In this document: positions 36,649-46,601 of the stretch, one piece after another
Layout: each line of letters starts with the position of its first letter
Numbering within the stretch: the first letter of the stretch is position 1
NCBI RefSeq assembly: GCF_017798165.1
Contig: NZ_CP059068.1
Coordinates: 3,286,001 to 3,350,000, forward strand
DNA: 64,000 bases
DNA from: Rhodoferax sp. AJA081-3
GTDB taxonomy: Bacteria > Pseudomonadota > Gammaproteobacteria > Burkholderiales > Burkholderiaceae_C
Direction: 5' to 3'
Notes under the pieces: model-generated
What the model was told of the DNA's origin: nothing
Database searches by the model: none
The model's input: the letters and a program-made list of their open reading frames with translations, nothing else
Position numbers and translations under genes: made by a program

Positions 36649-37470
36649 ATGAAGGGCATGGGTGCAACGACGGTCCAGTGGCAGGCAGAAGCCATCTGGG
36701 AGGCGGTGTCTCCGTCGCTGCCGGCGTTTTCGGTAGAAATCCTGCCCGAGATAGATTCGACCAACACCGAGCTGATGCGCCGTGCCCGTGCCGGCCAACT
36801 GGAGCCCGTGCTGCTGGTGGCCGAGCGCCAGAGCGCCGGGCGCGGGCGCCTGGGGCGTTCCTGGGCCAGTGGTGGGGATGTTGGTGCACAGACTGGCGGT
36901 GCCCTGCCCTCCTTGACGTTTTCTCTGGGCCTGCCGCTGGCGCCTGTGGACTGGTCTGGCCTGTCCCTGGCGGTGGGTTTGTCGGTTGTGGAAAGACTGC
37001 ACCCCGATTTGAAGCTCAAATGGCCCAACGATGTGTGGCTGCAAGACCGCAAACTGGCCGGCATCCTGATCGAAACCGCCAGTGTGGGCGAGCTGCGGTA
37101 TGCCGTGATAGGTGTGGGCATCAACATCCTGCCACGCGACGGCCAGGGGCTGAGCACCGTGCCAGCGGCCCTGTCGGAGTTGCTGCCCGGTACCGATGCA
37201 CCGGCCGCCCTGGCCCGCGTGGCTGCCCCTCTGGTACTGGCCGTTCGGCAGTTTGAGACCCAGGGGTTTGCTCCGCTGCGCACGGCCTTCCATGCGCGGG
37301 ACCTGCTGTATGGCCGCGAGGTGGTGTGCAGCGATGGGGTTGGTGGCATGGCCCGCGGTGTGGATGCTGCCGGTGCGCTGCTGCTGCATACGCAGGATGG
37401 GTTGAAAAAAATCACCAGTGCGGAGGTCAGTGTGCGCCCGGTGCCACACCCACCCGCCAACCAGCCCTGA
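36649..37470 (+). CDS. birA: Biotin--[acetyl-CoA-carboxylase] ligase
   Basis: This 273-aa protein has the ligase core: DSTNTELMRRA, the biotinyl-AMP loop AERQSAGRGRLGRSWAS (GRGRxGR), LKWPNDVWL and GKLAGIL-type RKLAGILIE, plus a short C-terminal domain. The N-terminal helix-turn-helix of E. coli BirA is absent, so this is a class I enzyme without a repressor role. ATG 36649 follows the SET gene stop by 8 bp. Confidence 0.93.
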   Translation: MKGMGATTVQWQAEAIWEAVSPSLPAFSVEILPEIDSTNTELMRRARAGQLEPVLLVAERQSAGRGRLGRSWASGGDVGAQTGGALPSLTFSLGLPLAPVDWSGLSLAVGLSVVERLHPDLKLKWPNDVWLQDRKLAGILIETASVGELRYAVIGVGINILPRDGQGLSTVPAALSELLPGTDAPAALARVAAPLVLAVRQFETQGFAPLRTAFHARDLLYGREVVCSDGVGGMARGVDAAGALLLHTQDGLKKITSAEVSVRPVPHPPANQP

Positions 37471-37474
37471 AGCC

Positions 37475-38134
37475 ATGTTGCGATTGTTTGTGTTGACACT
37501 GATCCTGGCCAACGGCCTCTACTTTGCGTGGAGCGAAGGGTATCTGCGGGCCTATGGCTTTGCCCCGGCACAGCAGCGCGAGCCCCAGCGCATGGACCAG
37601 CAGATCCGGCCAGAGGCAATCCAGATGTTGACGTCGGTCGAAGCCAAACGGGTCGATGCCCAGGCCCAGGCCGACCAGGCGCCCAAGGAATGCCTGTTGG
37701 CCGAACCGTTTGACGACGCCCAGGCCGCCACCCTGCGCCAGGCGCTGGAAACGACCCTGGCGCCCGGTAGCTGGCAGATCGACACGGTCGCGGTGTCGGC
37801 GCGCTGGATTGTGTACATGGGCAAGTTCGCCAATGCCGAGCAAGTGACCAAAAAGAAGGGCGAACTGGCGGCGATGCGCTTGGTCCCCCAAAGCCTGAAC
37901 AACCCGGACCTGGAGCTGGGGCTGTCGCTGGGCGGTTTTGACACCCAGGCCGAGGCGACGGCCGAACTGGCCAAACTGTCATTGCGCGGCATACGCACCG
38001 CCAAAGTGGTCCAGGAGCGCCAGGAAGGCAACCAGAACCAACTCCGGCTGCCGGCGGTCACAACGGAGATCCGCAGTCGGCTGGCCGACCTCAAAACGGC
38101 CCTGGCCGGCCGTGTGTTGCGCAGTTGTAGCTAG
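37475..38134 (+). CDS. SPOR-like membrane protein
   Basis: This 219-aa protein has an N-terminal membrane segment (LRLFVLTLILANGLYFAW). The C-terminal half carries a SPOR-like beta-alpha region (RWIVYMGKFANAEQVTKKKGELAAMRLVPQ and LSLGGFDTQAEATAELAKLSLRGIRTAKVVQER). SPOR domains bind denuded peptidoglycan. ATG 37475 follows birA by 4 bp. The TAG stop is the first three bases of the CTAG end of repeat D. Confidence 0.78.
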   Translation: MLRLFVLTLILANGLYFAWSEGYLRAYGFAPAQQREPQRMDQQIRPEAIQMLTSVEAKRVDAQAQADQAPKECLLAEPFDDAQAATLRQALETTLAPGSWQIDTVAVSARWIVYMGKFANAEQVTKKKGELAAMRLVPQSLNNPDLELGLSLGGFDTQAEATAELAKLSLRGIRTAKVVQERQEGNQNQLRLPAVTTEIRSRLADLKTALAGRVLRSCS

Positions 38135-38402
38135 GGCCTGTACACACTATTTTTGCAAGATGCGTTGCGGATCAAAAAGGCTATGCGCAAGGCGCGAAAC
38201 GCAGCCGGGGTTGGTCCCCGGCAAGGGTTCGCAACGCCGCGCATAGCCTTTTTGGCCGCAACCCGAAGGGAATGGGGTGAAAACAGCGCCACTCGTCGTT
38301 GCACTCCTAGCCCAGACGGCCAGTCTGGGCGTTGTCGCGCGCCTAGATTGGCACTGTTTTCATCCCATTCGCACTTGCAAAAATAGTGTGTACAGGCCCT
38401 AG
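38131..38402. repeat. Element D: 272-bp structured palindromic element with 29-bp terminal inverted repeats
   Basis: Perfect 29-nt terminal inverted repeats at 38131-38159 and 38374-38402, both beginning CTAGGGCCTGTACACACTAT from the outside. Two internal stem-loops lie inside: 38164-38188 with 38239-38262, and 38268-38291 with 38349-38372. The second has a further GCCCAGAC/GTCTGGGC hairpin (38310-38317 with 38323-38330). The whole can fold as a three-way junction. CTAG at both ends may be a target duplication. It has no coding capacity. It fills the gap between convergent genes and supplies both stop codons, and may act as a two-way terminator. Confidence 0.85.
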
Positions 38403-39838
38403 ACCACGGGTTCGAAACGCACCGTAAAGCAGGTGCCGGGTGGTGTCTGGCCCGGGCGGCTGTCTTCCACGGTCACACTGGCGTGGTGCTGGCGGGCAAT
38501 CTCCAGCACGATGGGCAGCCCAAGGCCCGATCCGTCCGCCTCGGTTCCAAGCACGCGGTAAAAGGGTTGGAACACCAACTCCCGCTCCGCCGCCGGTATG
38601 CCAGGCCCCGAGTCTTCCACCTGCAACACCAGTACCTTGCTGAACGGGTCTTTGAGCACCCGGGCAGTGATCACGCCGGGCCGGGATGCGTTGGAGGGTG
38701 TGTAGTTGATGGCGTTGTCCATCAGGTTGCGCACCATTTCCTTGAGCAGCGTGGGGTTGCCCGACAGGGTGACGTCGGCGTCATCGGGCTCGGCACCTTC
38801 GTAGCCCACGTCGATGTGTTTGTCCATGGCGCGGGGCACACAGTCGCGTATCACATCCATGGTCAGGCGCACCAGGTTGCAGTTTTGTTTGCTCATGGCG
38901 GTGCCACTGCTTTCGGCGCGGGCAAGGGCCAGCAGCTGGTTGACGGTGTGGGTGGCCCGGATGCTGGAGCGGCCGATCTGGCGCAGCGACTGTTTCAGGT
39001 CTTCGGCATTGGCATCTTCGCGCTGGGCCAGGTCGGCCTGCATGCGCAGACCGGCCAGCGGCGTTTTCAATTGGTGGGCGGCGTCGGCCAGAAAACGCTT
39101 TTGTGTGGCCACCGAATCCTTCAACCGCATCAGCAGGTCGTTGACGGACGACACCAGGGGCGCCACCTCCAGCGGCACCGCTTCGCCATCCAGCGGGCTC
39201 AGGTCGTCCGGTCTGCGGGCGCGGATGCGTTCTTCCAGGTGGTTGAGGGGTTTGATGGCTTGCACCAGCGCCAGCCAGACCAGCAGCACCGCCAGCGGCA
39301 AAATCACAAACTGCGGCAGCATCACACCCTTGACAATTTCGGTGGCCAGCACCGAACGTTTGTCCATGGTCTCGGCCACCTGCACCAGGGCCGGTTTGCC
39401 GCCCGGCACATCCAGCTTGACCCAGGTGTAGGCGATCTTGATGTCGGTACCGCGAAACTCGGCGTCGCGCATGCGCACTTCGCCGGGGATGGGTTTTTCG
39501 TCCTCCGGCGGCAGGGGCAGGGCTTTTTCGCCGCTCAGGTATTCACCCGCGGTGCCCAGCACCTGGTAATACACGGTGTCGTTGTCGTCGGCGCGCAGCA
39601 GTTCGCGCGCGGGCAGGGGCAGTACAAACTGCGCCGTGTTCTGGTTGTTGAGCGTGACCAGCTGTGCCAGCGCACCCACGTTGTACTCCAGCGCCCGGTC
39701 GAAGGGCTTGCCGGCAATGCCCTGGGCCACCAGCCAGGTCAGCACCAGGCTGACCGGCCACAGCAGCAGCAGCGGCGTCAGCATCCAGTCCAGAATTTCT
39801 CCGAACAGGCTGCGTTGCTCGCGCTGGAAGATTTTCAC
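38399..39838 (-). CDS. Two-component sensor histidine kinase, TctE/QseC-like
   Basis: This 479-aa inner-membrane kinase has TM1 at about 18-39, an extracytoplasmic sensor of the 2CSK_N type (about 40-175), TM2 near 178-200 and a HAMP-like linker. The H-box is FLADAAHQLKTPLAGL with His255. The N-box is MVRNLMDNAINYTPS, and the ATP-lid motifs are VEDSGPGIP and GSGLGLPIV. It partners the response regulator at 40013-40687. An unusual 174-bp gap filled by repeats A7 and C1 separates them. The stop codon lies in the CTAG end of element D. Confidence 0.93.
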   Translation of the reverse strand: MKIFQREQRSLFGEILDWMLTPLLLLWPVSLVLTWLVAQGIAGKPFDRALEYNVGALAQLVTLNNQNTAQFVLPLPARELLRADDNDTVYYQVLGTAGEYLSGEKALPLPPEDEKPIPGEVRMRDAEFRGTDIKIAYTWVKLDVPGGKPALVQVAETMDKRSVLATEIVKGVMLPQFVILPLAVLLVWLALVQAIKPLNHLEERIRARRPDDLSPLDGEAVPLEVAPLVSSVNDLLMRLKDSVATQKRFLADAAHQLKTPLAGLRMQADLAQREDANAEDLKQSLRQIGRSSIRATHTVNQLLALARAESSGTAMSKQNCNLVRLTMDVIRDCVPRAMDKHIDVGYEGAEPDDADVTLSGNPTLLKEMVRNLMDNAINYTPSNASRPGVITARVLKDPFSKVLVLQVEDSGPGIPAAERELVFQPFYRVLGTEADGSGLGLPIVLEIARQHHASVTVEDSRPGQTPPGTCFTVRFEPVV

Positions 39839-39867
39839 GCAGCAGGCCTTCTACGCAAAGGCATATG

Positions 39868-39928
39868 ACGAAATTGGCCTCTAGCCCCCGTGAAATAAGC
39901 CTGAATAGCTCCTAAAACCATAGCAAAT
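39868..39928 (+). repeat. Repeat family A, copy A7
   Basis: ACGAAATTGGCCTCTAGCCC head and an ATAGCTCCTAAAACCATAGC tail between the response regulator and kinase genes, directly next to repeat C1. Confidence 0.8.
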
Positions 39929-39937
39929 GAAATTTCC

Positions 39938-40012
39938 CGCAGGGCCGCCCCAAGGGGAATTGGCTCCCTCGGGGGGCAGCGACCCGCGCTGCGGCGGAGC
40001 ATGGGGGTCATG
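39938..40012 (-). repeat. Repeat family C, copy C1
   Basis: A GC-rich block containing GGCCGCCCCAAG, a CCCTCGGGGGGCAGCGACCC centre and GGAGCATGGGGG. It ends exactly at the response-regulator stop. The CTCCCTCGGGGGG part can fold as a hairpin on the transcript. It is similar to 40735-40820. Confidence 0.8.
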
Positions 40013-40687
<675 letters not shown>

Positions 40688-40734
40688 GTCTGCTCCTCAT
40701 TGTTTTTTTGCATTCTAGGCCTGCGCCCAAGCGC

Positions 40735-40820
40735 AACCCGCCGCCGGGCCGCCCCAAGGCGGGTTCGCCCCCTCGGGGGGCAGCGACCCGCGAAGCGGTG
40801 GAGCGTGGGGGCGGACATGG
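40735..40820 (-). repeat. Repeat family C, copy C2
   Basis: Same block as C1 with GGGCCGCCCCAAGGCGGGTT, the CCCCCTCGGGGGGCAGCGAC hairpin and GGAGCGTGGGGGCGG. It ends at the stop of the MarR gene. Oriented as C1, so both copies lie directly behind a minus-strand stop codon. Confidence 0.8.
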
Positions 40821-41303
40821 CTACTGACCGCTGTAGGCCTCCAGCCCGATGGCCAGCACGGTGGCCACCTCTTCACCCACAGCCTGGCGCAATTCGAGCT
40901 CGGCCTGTTCCACCGCTTCGCGGTAGGCCTGCAGCCAGGCCAGGCCCACTTCGGTAAAGCGCAGCTGCTGGGCCCGCGCATCCAGTGGGTCCGGCGTGCG
41001 GGTGACCATGCCCCAGGCCTCGCACTGGTTCACCAGGGTGCCCATGGCCTGCTTGCTCATGCCTGCGCTCTTGGCCAGGTCGGTCAAGCGCGAGCCTTCG
41101 GTGGCGAGATGGCGGGTGATGTGGATGTGGGCGGCGCCCACCTGCCCGCGCGTGACCAGGTTGGCCAGGCCCAGCGGCACCCCGGGGTGGTGGGCCATCA
41201 GCGCCAGCACGCGGGCATCAAAGCGCTCCAAAGCCAGGCGCAACCAATGGCCCATATGGGCCTGGCGCCAGGCACCGGGGTCAGAAACTGGCCATTCCGT
41301 CAT
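40821..41303 (-). CDS. MarR-family transcriptional regulator
   Basis: This 160-aa protein has a winged helix-turn-helix (LTDLAKSAGMSKQAMGTLVNQCEAWGMVTRTPDPLDARAQQLRFTEVG) flanked by helices used for dimerisation. It is divergent from recA across 145 bp. The regulated genes and ligand are unknown. Confidence 0.88.
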   Translation of the reverse strand: MTEWPVSDPGAWRQAHMGHWLRLALERFDARVLALMAHHPGVPLGLANLVTRGQVGAAHIHITRHLATEGSRLTDLAKSAGMSKQAMGTLVNQCEAWGMVTRTPDPLDARAQQLRFTEVGLAWLQAYREAVEQAELELRQAVGEEVATVLAIGLEAYSGQ

Positions 41304-41370
41304 GGCTTAAATGGTAATGCAAACTGACTAAAAAACAAGTTTGCGGATTTCAATGCACACCGTTAAACTA

Positions 41371-41386
41371 CTGTTCAAGCATCCAG
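41371..41386 (+). promoter_or_regulatory. Possible LexA (SOS) box upstream of recA
   Basis: CTGT-N8-CCAG lies 63 bp before the recA ATG, one base away from the CTGT-N8-ACAG consensus. Location and partner gene fit SOS control; the mismatch lowers certainty. Confidence 0.5.
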
Positions 41387-41448
41387 GCTGTAATTAAAAC
41401 CACAGATTGAAATGCGCCCCAACATTGTTTTTCTCAAGGAGATTTCCC

Positions 41449-42552
41449 ATGGACGCACCAGTCAAGAACCCCAACAACACGAATGGCGCCAACGCTGAAA
41501 AAGCCAAGGCCCTGCAGGTGGCCCTGGCCCAGATTGAAAAGCAGTTCGGCAAGGGCACCATCATGCGCCTGGGTGAAGGCGAGGTGATCGAAGACATCCA
41601 GGTCGTCTCCACCGGTTCGTTGGGGCTGGACATTGCACTGGGCGTGGGCGGCCTGCCCCGCGGCCGTGTGGTCGAAATCTACGGACCAGAGTCCTCCGGC
41701 AAAACCACGCTGACCCTGCAAGTGATCGCCGAAATGCAAAAACAAGGCGGCCAATGCGCCTTTGTGGATGCCGAACACGCGCTGGACATCCAGTACGCAC
41801 AAAAGCTGGGCGTCAACCTGCAAGACCTGCTGATCAGCCAGCCCGACACGGGCGAACAGGCCCTGGAAATTGTGGACAGCCTGGTGCGCTCCGGCGCGGT
41901 GGACCTGATCGTGGTTGACTCGGTGGCGGCCCTGACCCCCAAGGCCGAGCTGGAAGGCGAAATGGGCGATTCCCTGCCCGGCCTGCAAGCCCGCTTGATG
42001 AGCCAGGCGCTGCGCAAGCTGACCGCCCACATCAAGAAGACCAACTGCATGGTCATCTTCATCAACCAGATCCGCATGAAGATTGGTGTAATGTTTGGCA
42101 GCCCCGAGACCACCACCGGCGGCAATGCACTGAAGTTTTACGCCTCTGTGCGCCTGGACATCCGCCGCACCGGCACCATCAAGAAGGGTGACGAGGCCAT
42201 TGGCAACGAGACCAAGGTCAAGGTGGTCAAGAACAAGGTCAGCCCCCCGTTCAAGACGGCGGAGTTCGACATCCTGTTTGGCGAAGGCATCAGCCGCCAT
42301 GGTGAAATCATCGACATGGGGGTGACGGCCAACATCCTGGAAAAGTCCGGTGCTTGGTACGCCTACAAGGGTGAAAAGATCGGCCAAGGCCGTGACAATG
42401 CCCGTGAATTCCTGCGCGAAAACGCTGCGTTGTCGGTGGAGATCGAAAACAAGGTGCGCGAATCGCTGGGCATCCCCCTGCTGCCAGTGGTGGCCGCAGA
42501 GCCGGAAGTCAAGGCCAAGGCTTCAAGCAAAAAGACCGAACAGCCCGCGTAA
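41449..42552 (+). CDS. recA: Recombinase RecA
   Basis: This 367-aa protein has Walker [10 protein letters not shown], the MAW/L2 residues in [35 protein letters not shown], and the L1 and C-terminal domains of normal length. It forms filaments on single-stranded DNA for homologous recombination and SOS induction. ATG 41449 has AAGGAG at ideal spacing. The last codons (EQPA-stop) coincide with the head of repeat A8. Confidence 0.98.
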   Translation: MDAPVKNPNNTNGANAEKAKALQVALAQIEKQFGKGTIMRLGEGEVIEDIQVVSTGSLGLDIALGVGGLPRGRVVEIYGPESSGKTTLTLQVIAEMQKQGGQCAFVDAEHALDIQYAQKLGVNLQDLLISQPDTGEQALEIVDSLVRSGAVDLIVVDSVAALTPKAELEGEMGDSLPGLQARLMSQALRKLTAHIKKTNCMVIFINQIRMKIGVMFGSPETTTGGNALKFYASVRLDIRRTGTIKKGDEAIGNETKVKVVKNKVSPPFKTAEFDILFGEGISRHGEIIDMGVTANILEKSGAWYAYKGEKIGQGRDNAREFLRENAALSVEIENKVRESLGIPLLPVVAAEPEVKAKASSKKTEQPA

Positions 42553-42587
42553 AACATACCTAAGTAGCTACCAAAACAATAGCATTT
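42530..42587 (+). repeat. Repeat family A, copy A8, spanning the recA stop
   Basis: AACAGCCCGCGTAAAACATA followed by CTAAGTAGCTACCAAAACAA and ATAGCA aligns with copy A7 over its length. It covers the recA stop codon (42550-42552) and the start of the recA-recX spacer. The head is diverged. Confidence 0.6.
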
Positions 42588-42621
42588 GTTTGGGTGGCTG
42601 CTGCTCCGTTTGCGTCCTGTC

Positions 42622-43074
42622 ATGGCACTACCACCACCATCCCTCAAAGGCCGGGCGCTGCGCCTGCTCAGCGGCCGGGAGCATTCCCGGGCCGAACTGG
42701 AGCGCAGGCTGGCGCAGTTTGAGGAAGAGCCGGGGGCCCTGGCCAAGGCACTGGACGAGTTGCAGGCCAAGGGTTTTATCAACGAGCAGCGCGTGGTGGA
42801 ATCGGTGCTGAACCGCCGTTCCGCCAAACTGGGTACGGCGCGTATTCGGCAGGAGCTGCAAGGCAAGGGCCTGGCGCCCGAGGCCGTGTTGGATGCGGTA
42901 GAGCAGTTGCGTGCTACCGAGGTGGATCGGGCGCGCGAGGTTTGGCGCAAGAAATTTGGTGAGCCCGCGGCAGATGCTGCAGAGCGCGGCAAACAGATGC
43001 GCTTTTTGGCCAGCCGTGGGTTTGGCGGGGATGCTATTCGCAAGGTGGTGTCGGGCGGTGGTGACGACGATTAG
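42622..43074 (+). CDS. recX: Regulatory protein RecX
   Basis: This 150-aa protein has three-helix repeats typical of RecX (LLSGREHSRAELERRLAQF, FINEQRVVESVLNRRSAKLGTARIRQELQGKGL, MRFLASRGFGGDAIRKVV). It binds RecA filaments and limits their activity. ATG 42622 follows recA by 69 bp; a TTG at 42586 lies in the repeat A spacer and is less likely. Confidence 0.92.
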   Translation: MALPPPSLKGRALRLLSGREHSRAELERRLAQFEEEPGALAKALDELQAKGFINEQRVVESVLNRRSAKLGTARIRQELQGKGLAPEAVLDAVEQLRATEVDRAREVWRKKFGEPAADAAERGKQMRFLASRGFGGDAIRKVVSGGGDDD

Positions 43075-43091
43075 ATTACTTCGTTCGCCCG

Positions 43092-43185
43092 CTGATGGCG
43101 CGGGCTATGGGTTTTGCTCCGTGTCCCCCGCCCGCTGCGCGGGCTCCTCCTTAACCTGCGCAAAACCCATAGCCCGCGCCACCAG
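43092..43185 (+). repeat. Repeat family B, copy B4
   Basis: Inverted arms at 43092-43117 and 43160-43185 match in 25 of 26 positions. The 42-bp core is 43118-43159 (TCCGTGTCCCCCGCCC half, CTGC turn, GGGCTCCTCCTTAACCTGC half). It begins 17 bp after the recX stop. Confidence 0.85.
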
Positions 43186-43244
43186 CTAGAGAGCGGTTGC
43201 CATTTCCGAGTCAGTCTGAGACTTCGGAGCGCCCCAAAACCGGA

Positions 43245-43336
43245 GGCCCGTCAGGGCGGCGCGTTTTGCGCAGGTTAAGGAGGAGCGCCCAAAGGGCGCG
43301 GGGGACACGGAGCAAAACGCGTCGCCCTGACGGGCC
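43245..43336 (-). repeat. Repeat family B, copy B3
   Basis: Inverted arms at 43245-43269 and 43312-43336 match in 24 of 25 positions. The 42-bp core is 43270-43311, in reverse orientation to B4. It ends 27 bp before the argC stop, so B3 and B4 face each other between convergent recX and argC, each behind its own gene. Confidence 0.85.
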
Positions 43337-43362
43337 GCAGCGAGCTGAAAAGACAGCAGCTC

Positions 43363-44298
43363 TTAAAGCCCCAACATCAACTTGATGTTCTGCACGGCAG
43401 CACCCGAAGCACCCTTGCCCAGGTTATCCAACCGCGCAACCAGCACCGCGTGCGCAAAACCATCAGCCTTGGCATCGTTGGCAAACACCCGCAGCTCCAT
43501 CTTGTTGGTGTCGTTCAAGGCCACGGCATCCAGTTTTTGGGTGTCGGAAGTTTCTTCCACTGACACCCACTCGCTGCCTTCATAGTGCTTTTGCAGCGCC
43601 GTGTGCAAATCCTGCGCGGAAGGATTGCCGGGCAAGGTATCCAGGTGCAGTGGCAACTGCACCAGCATGCCCTGCTTGAAATTGCCCACCGACGGGACAA
43701 ACAAGGGCCTGCGGGTTAAACCCGTGTAACGCATGATTTCGGGAATGTGTTTGTGCTTCAGCCCCAGACCGTACAACTCCATGGGCGGCGCGTTACCGGC
43801 TTCATAGGCTTCGATCATGGTCCTGCCTCCACCGGAATAACCGCTGATAGAAGGCAGGCAGACGGGAAAGTCGGCGGGGATCAAACCTGCATCCACCAGC
43901 GGACGAATCAACGCAATCGCACCCGTGGCGTAACAGCCAGGGTTGGCCACCCGGCGGGCCTGAACCACGGCTTCGCGCTGGGTGGATGTCAATTCTGGGA
44001 ACCCGTAGACCCAGCCTGTTGCCGTGCGGTGCGCAGTGGACGCGTCCACGATACGGGGCCCGGGCCGCCCGGTTCTGCGCGCAATCGCATCCACCATGGC
44101 AACCGATTCCACCGCGGCATCGTCATGCAGGCACAGCACCACCAGGTCCGCCTGTGCCATCAGGGCCTGCTTGGCAATAGCGTCTTTGCGCAGTGCGGGG
44201 TCGATCCGCATGATCTCCACGCCGGGGGTGGTTTGCAGCCGTTCCCGGATCAACAGGCCGGTGGTGCCGGCTTCGCCATCAATAAAAATTTTTTTCAT
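43363..44298 (-). CDS. argC: N-acetyl-gamma-glutamyl-phosphate reductase, type 2
   Basis: This 311-aa protein is the length of the short (type 2) AGPR class. It shows [17 protein letters not shown] for NADP binding, the catalytic cysteine in [16 protein letters not shown], and [15 protein letters not shown]. It reduces N-acetylglutamyl-phosphate in arginine synthesis. ATG 44298 is used; an ATG at 44325 would add nine residues not expected. Confidence 0.92.
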   Translation of the reverse strand: MKKIFIDGEAGTTGLLIRERLQTTPGVEIMRIDPALRKDAIAKQALMAQADLVVLCLHDDAAVESVAMVDAIARRTGRPGPRIVDASTAHRTATGWVYGFPELTSTQREAVVQARRVANPGCYATGAIALIRPLVDAGLIPADFPVCLPSISGYSGGGRTMIEAYEAGNAPPMELYGLGLKHKHIPEIMRYTGLTRRPLFVPSVGNFKQGMLVQLPLHLDTLPGNPSAQDLHTALQKHYEGSEWVSVEETSDTQKLDAVALNDTNKMELRVFANDAKADGFAHAVLVARLDNLGKGASGAAVQNIKLMLGL

Positions 44299-44482
44299 AG
44301 GATTTGCGGGTCCAACAGGTTCCACAGAGGGAGCCGGATCAGGGCCAAACGGGTGCCGTCAGGCAAGCATAAGTTTGGTGCGTTGCAACATGATACATTT
44401 CAGAGTTGATGTGTCCAGTGCCAATTTGGAGCATAAAAATGCTTCAAGTTGGTGAAAATTGTCCAGCTCCCAAAGAGACGTC

Positions 44483-45646
44483 ATGAAAATCCACGAATAC
44501 CAAGGCAAAGAAATTTTGCGCCAATTCGGTGTGCCGGTGCCCCGCGGCATCCCCGCCTTCACAGTACAAGAGGCGGTGGAAGCCGCTCAAAAGCTTGGGG
44601 GCCCGGTCTGGGTCGTCAAGGCACAAATCCACGCCGGTGGGCGCGGCAAGGGTGGTGGCGTCAAGGTCGCCAAGACCATTGATGACGTCAAACGCCTGGC
44701 CGGAGACATTCTGGGCATGCAGCTCAAGACGCACCAAACTGGCCCAGAAGGCCAAAAGGTCCGCCGCCTCTACATCGAAGACGGCGCCGACATCAACAAA
44801 GAGTATTACGTGTCCATCGTGACCGACCGCGCCACCCAAAAGCTGGCGTTCATCGCGTCCAGCGAAGGCGGTATGGATATTGAGGAAGTGGCGCACGCCA
44901 CGCCCGAGAAGATCATCACCGAGTTCATCGACCCGCTGACTGGTCTCTCCGCCGAGCAGGCCAAGAAAATTTCCGATGCCATCGGTATGCCATCGGATTC
45001 CACAGCCCAGGCCGTGGACATCTTCCAGAAGCTCTACAAGTGCTACATGGACACCGACGCGTCCCTGGTGGAAATCAACCCGTTGAACCGCGACAGCAAG
45101 GGCAACGTGATGGCGCTGGACGCCAAGTTCAACTTTGATGCCAACGCGCTGTTCCGCCACCCCGAAATCGTGGCCTACCGCGATCTGGATGAAGAAGATC
45201 CAGCTGAAGTGGAAGCGTCCAAGTTCGACCTGGCCTACATCAGCCTGGACGGCAATATCGGCTGCCTGGTGAACGGTGCCGGCCTGGCCATGGCCACCAT
45301 GGATACCATCAAGCTGTTTGGCGCAGAACCTGCCAACTTCCTGGACGTGGGCGGCGGTGCCACCCCCGAGAAGGTGACCGAAGCCTTCAAGATCATGCTG
45401 AAGAACACCAAGGTCAAGGCCATTCTGGTCAACATCTTTGGCGGCATCATGAAGTGCGACACCATTGCCACGGGCGTGATCACCGCTTGCAAGGCAGTCA
45501 ATTTGTCCGTGCCATTGGTGGTGCGCATGAAGGGTACGAATGAAGAATTGGGCAAGCAGATGCTGAAAGACAGCGGCCTGCCCATCATCTCGGTGGACAC
45601 CATGGCAGAGGCTGCACAGGCAGCGGTTAAAGCGGTAAAGGGTTAA
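44483..45646 (+). CDS. sucC: Succinate--CoA ligase (ADP/GDP-forming) subunit beta
   Basis: This 387-aa ATP-grasp protein has [52 protein letters not shown], and [16 protein letters not shown] near the end. It forms the TCA-cycle enzyme with SucD. ATG 44483 is chosen over 44459 because it starts at the family N-terminus. Confidence 0.97.
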   Translation: MKIHEYQGKEILRQFGVPVPRGIPAFTVQEAVEAAQKLGGPVWVVKAQIHAGGRGKGGGVKVAKTIDDVKRLAGDILGMQLKTHQTGPEGQKVRRLYIEDGADINKEYYVSIVTDRATQKLAFIASSEGGMDIEEVAHATPEKIITEFIDPLTGLSAEQAKKISDAIGMPSDSTAQAVDIFQKLYKCYMDTDASLVEINPLNRDSKGNVMALDAKFNFDANALFRHPEIVAYRDLDEEDPAEVEASKFDLAYISLDGNIGCLVNGAGLAMATMDTIKLFGAEPANFLDVGGGATPEKVTEAFKIMLKNTKVKAILVNIFGGIMKCDTIATGVITACKAVNLSVPLVVRMKGTNEELGKQMLKDSGLPIISVDTMAEAAQAAVKAVKG

Positions 45647-45651
45647 TCATC

Positions 45652-46545
45652 ATGTCGATCTTCATCAACAAAGACACCAAGGTCATTACCCAAGGTATTA
45701 CCGGCAAGACCGGTCAATTCCACACCGAAAAGTGCCAGGAATACGCGAACGGCAAAAACTGTTTCGTGGCCGGCGTGAATCCCAAGAAGGCTGGCGAGTC
45801 CATCTTCAACATCCCCATTTACGCCTCCGTCAAAGAGGCAGCGTCCAACACCGGCGCTACCGTGTCCGTGATCTACGTGCCACCAGCCGGTGCTGCGGCT
45901 GCGATCTGGGAAGCGGTTGAAGCCGATCTGGACTTGGCGATTTGTATTACCGAAGGCATTCCCGTCAAGGACATGCTGGAAGTGCGCAACCGTATGAAGG
46001 CCAAGGAAGCCGCTGGCGGCAAGAAGACCCTGCTGCTGGGTCCTAACTGCCCTGGTTTGATCACGCCGGATGAAATCAAGATCGGCATCATGCCCGGTCA
46101 CATCCACCGCAAGGGCCGTATTGGTGTAGTTAGCCGCTCCGGTACGCTGACGTACGAAGCGGTTGCACAACTGACTGAAATCGGTCTGGGTCAGTCCAGT
46201 GCGGTTGGTATTGGTGGCGACCCCATCAACGGCTTGAAGCACATCGACGTGATGAAGGCGTTTAACGACGATCCCGATACCGACGCCGTCATCATGATTG
46301 GCGAAATCGGCGGACCCGACGAAGCCGAAGCCGCCCGCTGGTGCAAACTGAATATGAAGAAACCCATCGTGGGCTTCATCGCTGGCGTAACGGCGCCTCC
46401 CGGTAAGCGTATGGGCCATGCTGGCGCCCTGATCTCTGGTGGTGCCGATACAGCTGATGCCAAGCTAGCCGTGATGGAAGAGTGCGGTTTCACCGTGACC
46501 CGCAACCCCTCTGAAATGGCGAAGCTGCTCAAGGCACTGCTGTAG
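45652..46545 (+). CDS. sucD: Succinate--CoA ligase subunit alpha
   Basis: This 297-aa protein has the CoA-binding Rossmann part with ITGKTGQFHTEKC, GPNCPGLITPDEIKIGIMPG, SRSGTLTYEAV, and the phospho-histidine loop GKRMGHAGALISGG. It starts 5 bp after sucC, so the two are made together. An intrinsic terminator follows at 46602. Confidence 0.97.
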   Translation: MSIFINKDTKVITQGITGKTGQFHTEKCQEYANGKNCFVAGVNPKKAGESIFNIPIYASVKEAASNTGATVSVIYVPPAGAAAAIWEAVEADLDLAICITEGIPVKDMLEVRNRMKAKEAAGGKKTLLLGPNCPGLITPDEIKIGIMPGHIHRKGRIGVVSRSGTLTYEAVAQLTEIGLGQSSAVGIGGDPINGLKHIDVMKAFNDDPDTDAVIMIGEIGGPDEAEAARWCKLNMKKPIVGFIAGVTAPPGKRMGHAGALISGGADTADAKLAVMEECGFTVTRNPSEMAKLLKALL

Positions 46546-46601
46546 TTGAAGATGCGGCTGGCGCCGACAGGCGCTTGACAGTCTCACGCGTTAAGATGCA
46601 C

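Noticed and set aside
38483..39868. 461-residue plus-strand frame opposite the histidine kinase
   Set aside because: Histidine-rich, motif-free translation opposite a clear kinase gene.
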